DNA of 64,000 nucleotides. Origin: Kineosporia sp. NBRC 101731. GTDB taxonomy: Bacteria; Actinomycetota; Actinomycetes; Actinomycetales; Kineosporiaceae. The stretch spans positions 124,001 through 188,000 of the forward strand of contig NZ_BSTC01000014.1 in assembly GCF_030269305.1 (NCBI RefSeq), read 5' to 3'. The notes beneath the pieces are model-generated. The model was not told where the DNA came from and did not search any database. It worked only from the letters and a program-made list of their open reading frames with translations. Positions 24,978-35,455 of this stretch are shown here, piece after piece; within the stretch, counting starts at the first letter, position 1, and each line of letters begins with the position of its first letter. The position numbers were made by a program, and so were the translations under genes.

Positions 24978-26591
24978 TCAGGAAGCAGATCCGGACCGGT
25001 ACACCTCGGCACCGTCGACGAAGGTGAGATCCACCGCCGCCGCACCGATCTCCTGCGGCGGGCCGGCGAACGGGTCACGGTCGAGCACCACCAGGTCGGC
25101 GCGGTGGCCCACCGTCAGGGCGCCGGTGTCGTCGAGGTGGTTCACGTAGGCGCTGCCCGCGGTGTACGCCTCGACGGCGGTGACCAGGTCGAGGCTCTGG
25201 GACGGCCGGAACGGCGGTGAGGGGTGGCCGTGGACCTGCCGGTTGACGGCGGTGTGGATTCCGGCCAGCGGGTCGGGGCTGCTGACCGGCCAGTCGCTGC
25301 CCGCCGCCAGTCGCACGCCGGACCGGTGCAGGTCGCCGAAAGGGTACTGGTGGTCGGCCAGGTCGCCACCCAGGAAGGGGATGGTGAGCTCGTCCATCTG
25401 CGGCTCGTGGGCGGCCCACAGCGGCTGGAGGTTGGCCGTGACCCCCAGCTGGGCGAAACGCTTCACGTCGTCCGGGTGCACGACCTGCAGGTGCGCGAGA
25501 TGGGGCCGGGTGTCACGGAATCCGTGGGCCTGGCGGGCGGTCTCGATCGCGTCGAGGGCCTCCCGCACGGCCCGGTCACCGAGGGCGTGCACGTGCACCT
25601 GGAAGTCGAGAGCGTCCAGCGCGGTGACGTATTCGCGCAGGGCCGCCGGGTCGACGAAGCTCAGCCCGCTGTTGCCGGTCGCGCAGCCGCAGGAGTCGCG
25701 GTAGGGGACGGTCATTCCGGCGGTGAAGTTCTCGGCCACCCCGTCCTGCATGATCTTGACGGTGGACGTCGTCAGCCGGCCCACGCTGAAATGGTCGCGC
25801 TTGGCCACGAGTTCGGGGATCTGCTCGGCGCCACGGTCACGGTCCCACCACAGAGCGCCGACCACGGACGACGTCAGCGAGCCGTCGAGCGCGGCGGTCC
25901 GGTAGGCGTCGGAGACGTCGGGGTAGCCGTTCGTGGCGCAGAGCATCGCGTCCTGCCAGGCCGTGATCCCCAGGGAGTGGAACAGCTTCTGGGCGCGCAG
26001 CAGGGCGTCCAGCCGGTCCTGGGCCGACGCCTTCGGGGCGAGGTCGGCGACGAGCGCGACCGCCCCCTCCTGCAGGCACCCGACCGGATGACCGTCCGCG
26101 TCCCGGTTGATCACCCCGTCCGCCGGATCGACGCTCTCGCGGGTGATACCGGCCCGGCCCAGGGCCTGCGAGTTCACCCAGGCACCGTGGTGGTCGCGGT
26201 TGTAGAGGAACACCGGCCGGTCCGCCACCACGTCGTCCAGCATCCTCGCGGTGGGCACCCCGCCCGGGAAACTCTCCATCGACCAGCCGCCCCCCAGGAT
26301 CCACTCGCGCTCGGGGTGAGCGGCGGCATACTCCCCGATCCGGCGGCGGTACTCCCCCAGGTCGGTGGTGCCGGACAGGTCGCACTGGCCCAGCTCGAGC
26401 CCGCCGAAGACCGCGTGCACGTGCGCGTCCTGAAACCCGGGCAACAGCCGGCGCCCGGCCAGGTCGACCACCTCGGTCCCGGGACCGGCCGTCCCGGCCG
26501 CGCCGGCGCCGACCGCACTGATGCGACCCCTGGTCACGGCCAGCTCGGTGGGCCCGTTGACGAAGACAAGATCAGCAGCGCGGTCGGGCAT
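24978..26591 (-). CDS. Amidohydrolase family protein (YtcJ-like)
   Basis: The 537-residue protein belongs to the amidohydrolase-3/YtcJ branch of the metal-dependent hydrolase superfamily. The first metal pair is DAHVH near residue ~60 after LPGF. A carboxylated-Lys/His region follows (VHVHALGDRAVREAL), then HLQVVHPDD and a late Asp in SDWPVSSPDPL. Substrates in this branch are N-acyl or cyclic amides, mostly undefined. It follows the mmsA-aminotransferase genes on the same strand, but a 38-bp hairpin stands between. It may supply amino compounds to that pathway or be separately transcribed (inference). Confidence 0.85.
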   Translation of the reverse strand: MPDRAADLVFVNGPTELAVTRGRISAVGAGAAGTAGPGTEVVDLAGRRLLPGFQDAHVHAVFGGLELGQCDLSGTTDLGEYRRRIGEYAAAHPEREWILGGGWSMESFPGGVPTARMLDDVVADRPVFLYNRDHHGAWVNSQALGRAGITRESVDPADGVINRDADGHPVGCLQEGAVALVADLAPKASAQDRLDALLRAQKLFHSLGITAWQDAMLCATNGYPDVSDAYRTAALDGSLTSSVVGALWWDRDRGAEQIPELVAKRDHFSVGRLTTSTVKIMQDGVAENFTAGMTVPYRDSCGCATGNSGLSFVDPAALREYVTALDALDFQVHVHALGDRAVREALDAIETARQAHGFRDTRPHLAHLQVVHPDDVKRFAQLGVTANLQPLWAAHEPQMDELTIPFLGGDLADHQYPFGDLHRSGVRLAAGSDWPVSSPDPLAGIHTAVNRQVHGHPSPPFRPSQSLDLVTAVEAYTAGSAYVNHLDDTGALTVGHRADLVVLDRDPFAGPPQEIGAAAVDLTFVDGAEVYRSGSAS

Positions 26592-26630
26592 CGGGTGGAT
26601 ATCCGTTCGAAGGGGGTTCGGAGGAACACC

Positions 26631-26668
26631 TCGGCCCGGTCCGGACGTGCAGGTCCGGACCGGGCCGA
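26631..26668 (-). terminator. Hairpin terminator between aminotransferase and amidohydrolase genes
   Basis: A perfect 16-bp stem (TCGGCCCGGTCCGGAC and its complement) with a 6-nt loop lies 8 bp past the aminotransferase stop. It has no T-run. It would end or attenuate the mmsA-aminotransferase transcript before the amidohydrolase. Confidence 0.7.
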
Positions 26669-26675
26669 CGTGCGA

Positions 26676-28019
26676 TCAGAGTGCGGCGCGGGCCTGGGTC
26701 AGGGCTGCGTCGAGGGCGGCCAGACCCTCCCGGGCCTGGTCGTCCGTGATGTTCAGCGGCGGCACCACGTGGATACGGTTGTAGTTGGCGAACGGCAGCA
26801 GACCCTGCTCCCGGCACGCCGCCAGCACCGCCGCCATCGCCGGACTGCTGCCCCCGTACGGGGCCAGGGGTTCCCGGGTCTCGCGGTCGGCCACCAGTTC
26901 CAGGGCCCAGAAGGCCCCGGTGCCGCGGACCTCGCCGATCCAGTCGTGGGTGGCGGCGAGTTCCCGCAGCGCGGGCCCGATCACGTCCTCGCCCAGCCGG
27001 GCCGCGGCGGCGACGGTCGCCTCGTCCTCCATCGTGCGGATCGTCGCCACCGCCGCCGCGCAGGCGAGCGGGTGACCCGAGTAGGTCAGCCCGCCGGGGT
27101 AGACGCGCTCGGAGAAGGTCGCGTAGATCGCGTCACTGATGGCGACGCCGCCCAGCGGCACGTACCCGGAGTTGACCCCCTTGGCGAAGGTCAGCAGATC
27201 GGGCACGACACCGGCGTGGTCGATCGCGAACCACTTCCCGGAGCGGCCGAAACCGGACATCACCTCGTCGGCGATGAACACGATGCCGTACCGGTCGCAG
27301 AGCTCCCGCACGCCGGCCAGGTAGCCGGGCGGCGGGACCATGATGCCGGCGGTGCCGGGGATCGACTCCAGCACGATCGCGGCGATCGTGGAGGCACCCT
27401 CCAGAGTGATCACCTGCTCCAGGTGGGCGAGCGCGCGCTGCGACTCCTCCTCCGGCGTGGTCGCCGAGAAGACACTGCGGTACAGGAACGGGCCGAAGAA
27501 GTGCACCGTGCCGGACGATCCGTTGTCGCTCGCCCAGCGCCGCGGGTCACCGGTCACGTTCACGGCCAGGTGCGTGCCACCGTGGTAGGAGCGGTAGGTG
27601 GAAAGCACCTTGTGCTTGCCGGTGTGCAGCCGGGCCATCCGGATCGCGTGCTCGTTGGCGTCGGCGCCGCCGTTGGTGAAGAACACGTGGTTCAGGTCAC
27701 CCGGGGTGTGCGAGGTGATCAGCCGCGCGGCCTCCGAGCGGGCACCGTTGACGTAGGCGGGCGCGACCGTACACAGCGTCGCGGCCTGTTCCTGGATCGC
27801 GGCCACGATCCGCGGGTGCTGGTGGCCGAGGTTGGTGTAGACCAGCTGGGAGGTGAAGTCCAGCAGACGCTTTCCTTCGCCGTCCCAGATGTAGGGGCCC
27901 TCGGCCTTGGTGATGACCATGGGGTTCAGCGAGCCCTGCGCCGACCAGGAGTGGAAGACGTGGGCGCGGTCGAGATCGTAGGCCCGCTGCGGGTCCTGGG
28001 TACCGTCAAGATCTGACAT
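26676..28019 (-). CDS. Class III PLP-dependent aminotransferase (omega-amino acid type)
   Basis: The 447-residue fold-type I aminotransferase carries FTNGGADANEHAIRMARLHTGK (phosphate cup), IFIADEVMSGFGRSGKW (Asp to the pyridine nitrogen) and TFAKGVNSGYVPLGG with the PLP-binding Lys. Class III enzymes transaminate terminal amines such as beta-alanine, GABA, ornithine or taurine. It lies 14 bp downstream of mmsA on the same strand. Together they suggest transamination of beta-alanine (or 3-aminoisobutyrate) to the semialdehyde, which MmsA then converts to acyl-CoA. The amine substrate is inferred from context. Confidence 0.88.
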   Translation of the reverse strand: MSDLDGTQDPQRAYDLDRAHVFHSWSAQGSLNPMVITKAEGPYIWDGEGKRLLDFTSQLVYTNLGHQHPRIVAAIQEQAATLCTVAPAYVNGARSEAARLITSHTPGDLNHVFFTNGGADANEHAIRMARLHTGKHKVLSTYRSYHGGTHLAVNVTGDPRRWASDNGSSGTVHFFGPFLYRSVFSATTPEEESQRALAHLEQVITLEGASTIAAIVLESIPGTAGIMVPPPGYLAGVRELCDRYGIVFIADEVMSGFGRSGKWFAIDHAGVVPDLLTFAKGVNSGYVPLGGVAISDAIYATFSERVYPGGLTYSGHPLACAAAVATIRTMEDEATVAAAARLGEDVIGPALRELAATHDWIGEVRGTGAFWALELVADRETREPLAPYGGSSPAMAAVLAACREQGLLPFANYNRIHVVPPLNITDDQAREGLAALDAALTQARAAL

Positions 28020-28033
28020 CGTCGGGGAACTCC

Positions 28034-29560
<1,527 letters not shown>

Positions 29561-29594
29561 GGTTCAGCATGCTGCAACGCCGGGCCCTTGATCG

Positions 29595-29615
29595 CCGCCG
29601 ACAATCCGTCGGCGG
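29595..29615 (-). terminator. Short hairpin after the GGDEF gene
   Basis: An 8-bp perfect stem CCGCCGAC / GTCGGCGG with loop AATCC lies 6 bp past the GGDEF stop and before the mmsA start on the same strand. It is a weak candidate terminator because there is no T-run. Confidence 0.4.
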
Positions 29616-29620
29616 TCGTG

Positions 29621-31078
29621 TTAATTCCTGGACACAACGTCGTCCGGGGCCAGTACGGTGCGGTTTCGCCCCGAGTCCTTGGCCTCGTAGAGCGCCACGT
29701 CCACGGTGCGCAGCAGCCCGGCCGGGTCCTGGGTACCGTTCCAGCGGGCCACCCCGATGGAGCAGGTCTGACCGAACGGCACCAGGCGACGCAACTCGTC
29801 GAGCGTGTGCAGCCCGGCCTCGACCCCGGGGCAGCGCAGGGCGACGGCGAACTCCTCACCACCCCACCGGGCGATCCGCCCCTGTGGCCCGACCCCGAGG
29901 CTCCAGGCCCGGGCCGCCTCGCGCAGCAGGTCGTCGCCCGCCTGGTGCCCGAACGCGTCGTTGTACTTCTTGAAGTGGTCGAGGTCGAGCAGCGCCACCA
30001 GCAGCACCGCTCCCGAGCTGCGCGCCAGCGCCATGGCCCGGGCCAGCTCGAAGTCCCACGAGCGGCGGTTGGCCACCCCGGTGAGCGGGTCGGTGCGGGC
30101 CATCCGGGACATCTCGTCGGACTGGTGACGCAGTTGCTGCAGCAACGTCCAGATCCGCACCACCACCATGGCCAGCAACACCAGTGAGCCGATCCCGAGC
30201 AGCACGGCCCCCTCGTACTCACCGACCGAGGCCCTCACGATGAGCACGGCCAGGGGCAGGCTCGCCGAGAACGCCAGCACCGCCAGCCGGGTCATCGTCA
30301 GCCCCACGCCCTGCACGACCGGGGCCCGGGACACCTCACCCTCGCGACCGGCACTCACGGCCCCGCACGCCACCAGCAGGAAGAAGCCGGCCCAGGCCAT
30401 GCTCATCCAGCCGGGGAACGCGTAGTCGCCGCTCAGCACCCTGACGTTCAGGGCGACGTCGGCCGTCAGCGAGCAGACGATCCCTGCCACCACCCAGTAG
30501 GCCACGGCCGAGCGGTTCGGACTGGCGATCAGCAGCCGGGCCACCAGGAACACCAGCAGCACGTCGATCAGCGGGTAGACGCTGCCGCTGACCCGGGAGG
30601 CGATGCCCTGAGAGGTGTCGGTGAGCAACGGCAGCACGACGAATACCAGTGAAAGCACTGCTGCCGCGGCCGTGACCACGGCGGCGTCGAGCATCCCGCC
30701 GAACGGGGGCCGGTGGTTGCGCTGCCGGTCCAGGGCGATCACCCCGCAGGCCGTCATTACGTACGAGCTGGTGTAGAGCACATCCACCGGCAGCGACCAG
30801 ACCTCCAGGCCCCGGAACGTCAGGACGGCCGAATAGATCTCCCCCGCCAGGGCGAGAACCTGCATGGTCAGCAGGAAGTACCAGGGACGCCGGAGACGGG
30901 CGGGCATGCCCCGTACGGCCAGGACCAGAAAGGCGGCCGAGCAGGCCACGGCGCCGGCGTAGACCACCATGGCCGCCCCGGTCGCCGGATCGATGAAGGC
31001 CAGGGCCACGATCAGCGTGAGGCACACGGCTGCGGCCAGACCCGTCGTCCCGCTGCTCAGCCCTGCCCGCGTGGTCAT
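29621..31078 (-). CDS. Membrane-bound GGDEF diguanylate cyclase
   Basis: The 485-residue protein has about eight to nine N-terminal hydrophobic helices (residues ~10-300) and a C-terminal GGDEF domain (~325-480). The active-site motif is RWGGEEF, an accepted GGEEF variant, and is preceded by DLDHFKKYNDAFGHQAGDDLLREAA, the metal and GTP-binding region. It should make cyclic di-GMP at the membrane in response to an unknown signal. The inhibitory I-site (RxxD) expected just before the motif is not present (GVGPQGRIA instead). The ATG after GAAGATGGA is preferred to one nine codons upstream. It is flanked by unrelated catabolic genes and is not obviously part of their operon. Confidence 0.9.
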   Translation of the reverse strand: MTTRAGLSSGTTGLAAAVCLTLIVALAFIDPATGAAMVVYAGAVACSAAFLVLAVRGMPARLRRPWYFLLTMQVLALAGEIYSAVLTFRGLEVWSLPVDVLYTSSYVMTACGVIALDRQRNHRPPFGGMLDAAVVTAAAAVLSLVFVVLPLLTDTSQGIASRVSGSVYPLIDVLLVFLVARLLIASPNRSAVAYWVVAGIVCSLTADVALNVRVLSGDYAFPGWMSMAWAGFFLLVACGAVSAGREGEVSRAPVVQGVGLTMTRLAVLAFSASLPLAVLIVRASVGEYEGAVLLGIGSLVLLAMVVVRIWTLLQQLRHQSDEMSRMARTDPLTGVANRRSWDFELARAMALARSSGAVLLVALLDLDHFKKYNDAFGHQAGDDLLREAARAWSLGVGPQGRIARWGGEEFAVALRCPGVEAGLHTLDELRRLVPFGQTCSIGVARWNGTQDPAGLLRTVDVALYEAKDSGRNRTVLAPDDVVSRN

Positions 31079-31230
31079 GATCCATCTTCGACCGGCCCGG
31101 CGCATACCTCACGTCCCGACGGCACCCCGACCCGTTCGGTGCAGACTCCGGCGGCGGGGCATTACCCACCGTGAGGCCCGGCACGACACACCGACGGTCG
31201 ACGGGACCCGGCTCAGGCAGACTGTCAGGT

Positions 31231-32883
31231 GTGCTCCACCCTCGTCCCCCGGCCGGCCCGACGGCGCTCCTGACCGTCGCCGACGTGCTGCGCCTGCCCA
31301 TCGTCCGCCAGGGCGGCCCAGTGGTGCTGGCCGGCCGCGACGGGCTGGACCGGCCTCTGCGCTGGGTGCACGCCACCGAACTGGCCGACATCGCCCCGCT
31401 CCTGCGGCCGGGTGACCTGGTGCTGACCACCGGGGTCGGGCTGCCGGACGACATCGACGAGGCGGCGCTGCGCCGGTTCGCCCGCAGTCTGGCCGAGGCC
31501 GAGTGCGCGGGGATCATGGTCGAGTACGGACGACGCTGGCAGGACCGGCTGCCGGCCGCCCTGGTCGGTGCGTGCGAGGACCTGGGCCTGCCGCTGGTGG
31601 CGCTCACCCACGAGACCCGCTTCGCGGCCGTGATCCAGACCGTCGGCGAGCTGGTGGTGGACCGGCAGGTCGCCGAGCTGCGCGACGCCGAACGGGTGCA
31701 CGAGACGTTCACCGAGCTGAGCTTCGGCGAGGCCGGGCACCTGGAGGTGCTGGAGGCCGTGCGCACGCTGGCCACCGCACCGGTCGTGCTGGAGAACGAG
31801 CAGCACCGGCCTCTGGACTTCCTGCCCGGTCCCGACGGTTCCCACACCTTCCTGGAGGGCTGGCAGGCCCGCTCGTCCCGGGTCACGATCACCGGGCGCA
31901 CCGGCTGGCACGAGGACAACGGCTGGCTGGTGACCCGCCTGGGCACCCGGGACCGCTCGTGGGGGCGCCTGGTGATCGGCTCCCCCGCCCCACCGTCGCA
32001 ACGGCTCGTCGCCGTCGCGGAGCGGGCCGCCGCGTCGCTGGCCCTGCACCGGCTCCACGACCGGGACCGGGACAACCTGACCCGGCGCCGTCACCACGAG
32101 CTGCTGGTGACCCTGCAGACCGGGCCCCCGTCCGACGACGTGCTGCAACGCTGCGAACTGGCCGGACTGCCGGTGGACCGCCGCCGGTTCGTCGGGCTGG
32201 TGTTCCGCCCCGCCCTGGTGGGTGCGGGCCGGCAGGACCTGGACGACATCATCGCCTCGGTGGTGGGCGCCTCCCACGCCACCCGCACGCCGGCCCTGGT
32301 CTGCGAGATTGACCGGGAGATCAAGGTTCTCGTCTCGATCCCACGCGGCGCCGACGTCGAGGGGGCCGTCGACCGGATCGCCGGTCAGGTGGCCCAGCGG
32401 CACGCCGTGCTGATCTGCGCCGGGCGGGTCTCCCCCGATCCCGCCACGATCGACCGCACCCTGCTGGAGGCCCGCCAGGTCGCCGACTCCCTCCCCGTGC
32501 GCACGTCCGGGAGCCCCGCCCCGGCGCGTACCGGCGTCCACCGGCTCGAGGACGTGCACCTGCGCGGCCTGCTCACGCTGCTGGGCGACGACGACCGCCT
32601 GCGCCTGTTCACCGACCGGGAACTGGGCCCGCTGCGTGAGCACGACGCCGCTCCCGGGGGCCGGACCGCCCCGTTGCTCCCGGTGCTGCGGGCCCTGCTC
32701 GACCACCCGGCGAGCAAGTCCGGCGCCGCGGCGGCCCTGCACCTGTCCCGGGCCGCCTTCTACGACCGGCTGGCCCGCCTGGAGAAGCTGCTGGGCCTGG
32801 ACCTCGACGACCCCGACATCCGGGTCTCGCTGCACGTGGCCCTGCTGGCCGACGAACTGGCCCGGTTCCGTCGCTCCGAGTGA
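31231..32883 (+). CDS. PucR-family transcriptional regulator
   Basis: The 550-residue protein has the PucR N-terminal domain (residues ~10-130; LTVADVLRLPIVRQGGPVVLAGRDGLDRPLRWVH is diagnostic). A central GGDEF-like/sensor region follows, and a C-terminal PucR helix-turn-helix (SKSGAAAALHLSRAAFYDRLARLEKLLGLDL). Members activate purine, allantoin, GABA or beta-alanine catabolism genes. It is divergent from the GGDEF gene, with the aminotransferase-mmsA pair just beyond, so that pair is the probable target (inference). The start is a GTG; upstream in-frame codons are polar and lack a ribosome-binding site. Confidence 0.88.
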   Translation: MLHPRPPAGPTALLTVADVLRLPIVRQGGPVVLAGRDGLDRPLRWVHATELADIAPLLRPGDLVLTTGVGLPDDIDEAALRRFARSLAEAECAGIMVEYGRRWQDRLPAALVGACEDLGLPLVALTHETRFAAVIQTVGELVVDRQVAELRDAERVHETFTELSFGEAGHLEVLEAVRTLATAPVVLENEQHRPLDFLPGPDGSHTFLEGWQARSSRVTITGRTGWHEDNGWLVTRLGTRDRSWGRLVIGSPAPPSQRLVAVAERAAASLALHRLHDRDRDNLTRRRHHELLVTLQTGPPSDDVLQRCELAGLPVDRRRFVGLVFRPALVGAGRQDLDDIIASVVGASHATRTPALVCEIDREIKVLVSIPRGADVEGAVDRIAGQVAQRHAVLICAGRVSPDPATIDRTLLEARQVADSLPVRTSGSPAPARTGVHRLEDVHLRGLLTLLGDDDRLRLFTDRELGPLREHDAAPGGRTAPLLPVLRALLDHPASKSGAAAALHLSRAAFYDRLARLEKLLGLDLDDPDIRVSLHVALLADELARFRRSE

Positions 32884-33124
32884 GCGGACCGCATCGCCTG
32901 GATGATGCGCCCCGGACCCGGCTGAACCGCGCCCCCGCCCGGCCCGACGTCAGATCATGCGCCTGCCCACCGGACGACGGTACCTGCTCGTCGCGGCGGT
33001 CCTGATCGGCAAATCCGCAGGTGAGACCGTAGTGGCCGCACCGGCGCCCACAGCGCACCCGTCCTGAGCGCCATCCGCCGACCGGACGCGCGGGCATCCG
33101 CTTTACCGCCTATTGTCGATTCTC

Positions 33125-35425
33125 GTGCGTCACACGGGGAACGAAGGGCGGGAGCGAAAGCTTCACCCCACCGCGTCTCCTGCCGATCGCACCCGGGTGC
33201 CTGCCGATCCCGCGACCGACGACCGTTACATCGCCGCGGCCGTGGTGAGCCTGGAGGGAGCGGTCGCGGACTGGGACCCGGCCGCCCGGGACGACCTGAG
33301 GAAGGCCGTCGACTACGGCATCCGGGCCCACGACGGGCAGTTCCGCCGCAGCGGCGAGCCGTACATCACGCACCCGCTCGCGGTCGCCACGATCGTGGCC
33401 GGGCTCGGGGCCCAGCCGGCCACGGTGATCGGCGCGGTGCTGCACGACACCGTCGAGGACACCGAGGTGACGCTGGACGACGTGCGCACCACCTTCGGCC
33501 CGCAGGTGGCCGTGCTCGTGGACGGCGCCACGAAGGTGGCCGCGGTGCGCGGCGACGACCCGGACACCACCGAGGCGGCGCGCCTGCGCAAGCTGTTCGT
33601 GGCCCTGGCCGCCGATCCCCGGGTGGTCACCATCAAGCTGGCCGACCGGCTGCACAATCTGCGCACGATCGGCTCCCTGCCCTCGGCGAAGGCGGCGAGG
33701 ATCGGCCGGGAGTCGCTGGCCATCCACGGGCCGCTCGCCCACCGGCTGGGTTTCGCCCTGCTGAAGGCCGAACTCGAGGACCGCGCGTTCGCAGTCGCCT
33801 ACCCGGACGAGTACCTGGAACTGCGGGCCGAGCTGATCAACCGCCCGCACCTGGAGGAGACGCTCCACGAGGCGATGAGCGCCCTGGAAGCACATCTCGA
33901 CGCGGCCGACGGCTCGGGCAACAGCTCAGGCAACGGCTCGGGCAACAGCTCCGGCCGGCACGAGATCACCGGCCGGATCAAGCATCTGTGGAGCATCTAC
34001 CGCAAGACGCACACCAGCGGCCGGGACCTGGAGAGCCTGCACGACCTGATCGGCGTGCGGGTCGTGGTGGACGACGTGGAGGACTGCTACCGGGTGCTGG
34101 GTCTGGTGCACGCGCTCTGGGAACCCGTGCCCGACCGGTTCAAGGACTACATCGCCCGCCCGAAGTTCAACGCCTACCGCTCGCTGCACACCACCGTGCT
34201 GCTGAACGGGCGCATGGTCGAGGTCCAGGTGCGCACACACGAGATGCACACCGCCGCCGAGCACGGCAGCGCCGCGCACCACGCCTACAAGCACGAGACC
34301 GGCGTCGAGCCGCAGTGGCTGTCGCGGGTGCTGGACTGGCACGACGTCGACGACAGCGAATACCTCTCCGCCGTCGCCGGGGAGCTGACGTCCGAGGAGA
34401 TCTGGGTGCTCACCCCGCGCGGTGACGTGATCTCGCTGCCGGCCGGCGCCTCCGTCGTCGACTTCGCCTACGCCGTGCACTCCGAGATCGGTGACCGCAC
34501 CTCCGGGGCCCGTGTCAACGGCGCCCTGGTACCGCTGAGCACCCGCCTGATCAGTGGCAACACGGTCGAGATCATCACCCGCCGCACCACCGGCCCGTCG
34601 CTGGACTGGCTGGAGTGGACCGTCACCGCCCGCGCCCGCCAGCGCGTGCGGGCCTGGCACACCCGCCACCGCCGCGACAGTGAACGCGCCACGGGTGAGG
34701 CCGCCCTGGTGCAGTTGCTGTCGCGCCGGCGACTGCCCCGGGCCCAGGCCGAGACCGCGCTGCTGCGGGCCACCGGCCTGAACTCCCTCGACCTCCTGGC
34801 CGAAGAGGTCGGCGCCGGGCGGATCGAGATGGAGACCCTCTCGCAGGTCCTCACCGCGGCCGCCACCTCCACCCCGCACGCCCCGGGCCCGCCCACGCTC
34901 CCGGCCCCGGCCCGGCCGGCCGGATCCTCCGGGTCATCCGGGTTCGAGGACGACCTGCCGCCCGGCCCGGCTCCCACCCCGGCGGGCGTGCCGCTCCTGC
35001 ACGTCACCGCCCCGGGCCTCACCGGCGTGAGCCTGACCTGGCCGGGCTGCTGCCACGCGGTGCCCGGGCGGGGTCTTCTGGGTGTGCTCTCGCGCACGCG
35101 CGGCGTCGTGGTGCACGCCGCCGACTGCCCCCAGGCCCTGGCCCACCTGGCCAAGGACCCGGCCCGCAACGCCCGGCTGGCCTGGGTCCGGGCCGGCTCG
35201 CAGATGTCGATGATCGACCTGGTCTGCGAGAACACCCCGGGCATGGTCGCCCGGGTGGTGCTGGCCCTGGCCGACCTGGGCTGCGACATCGAGTCGTCGT
35301 CCTCGTACATCGGTGAGGACGGCGCCGGGCACCAGACCTACGAGGTCGTGCACCCGGGCAGCCGGTCACAACTGTCGACGAGGTTGCGCGAGCTGCCCGG
35401 GGTGCGCTCGGCCCTGGTGCGCTGA
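33125..35425 (+). CDS. RelA/SpoT-homologue (p)ppGpp synthetase/hydrolase, divergent paralogue
   Basis: The ~766-residue protein has the full long-RSH order. An HD hydrolase domain comes first (THPLAV, LHDTVEDT, DRLHNLRT intact), then a synthetase domain with RFKDYIA and EVQVRT present. A TGS domain (VLTPRGDVISLPAGASVVDFAYAVH) follows, then a CC/zinc-finger region (PGCCHAVPG...VHAADC) and a C-terminal ACT domain. It should make and degrade the stringent-response alarmones. Oddities are a Gly/Ser/Asn-rich insert between hydrolase and synthetase (~residues 257-270), a normally conserved TGS His replaced by Asp457 (GDRTSG versus GHRC), and no apt/secDF neighbours. It may be a second, RshA-like RSH. 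The start is uncertain (GTG, or TTG 12 bp upstream). Confidence 0.9.
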   Translation: MRHTGNEGRERKLHPTASPADRTRVPADPATDDRYIAAAVVSLEGAVADWDPAARDDLRKAVDYGIRAHDGQFRRSGEPYITHPLAVATIVAGLGAQPATVIGAVLHDTVEDTEVTLDDVRTTFGPQVAVLVDGATKVAAVRGDDPDTTEAARLRKLFVALAADPRVVTIKLADRLHNLRTIGSLPSAKAARIGRESLAIHGPLAHRLGFALLKAELEDRAFAVAYPDEYLELRAELINRPHLEETLHEAMSALEAHLDAADGSGNSSGNGSGNSSGRHEITGRIKHLWSIYRKTHTSGRDLESLHDLIGVRVVVDDVEDCYRVLGLVHALWEPVPDRFKDYIARPKFNAYRSLHTTVLLNGRMVEVQVRTHEMHTAAEHGSAAHHAYKHETGVEPQWLSRVLDWHDVDDSEYLSAVAGELTSEEIWVLTPRGDVISLPAGASVVDFAYAVHSEIGDRTSGARVNGALVPLSTRLISGNTVEIITRRTTGPSLDWLEWTVTARARQRVRAWHTRHRRDSERATGEAALVQLLSRRRLPRAQAETALLRATGLNSLDLLAEEVGAGRIEMETLSQVLTAAATSTPHAPGPPTLPAPARPAGSSGSSGFEDDLPPGPAPTPAGVPLLHVTAPGLTGVSLTWPGCCHAVPGRGLLGVLSRTRGVVVHAADCPQALAHLAKDPARNARLAWVRAGSQMSMIDLVCENTPGMVARVVLALADLGCDIESSSSYIGEDGAGHQTYEVVHPGSRSQLSTRLRELPGVRSALVR

Positions 35426-35455
35426 AGCACGCTCTTCGTTCGTGATCCGGGGGGT

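Noticed and set aside
25224-28016. 930-codon frame antisense to the amidohydrolase and aminotransferase
   Set aside because: It spans two well-supported genes on the other strand and translates to GC-rich filler without motifs.
32957-33067. 36-codon ORF with a hydrophobic N-terminus between pucR and the RSH gene
   Set aside because: It resembles a bare signal peptide with no mature part, lacks a clear ribosome-binding site and has no homology evidence; it is possible but unsupported.
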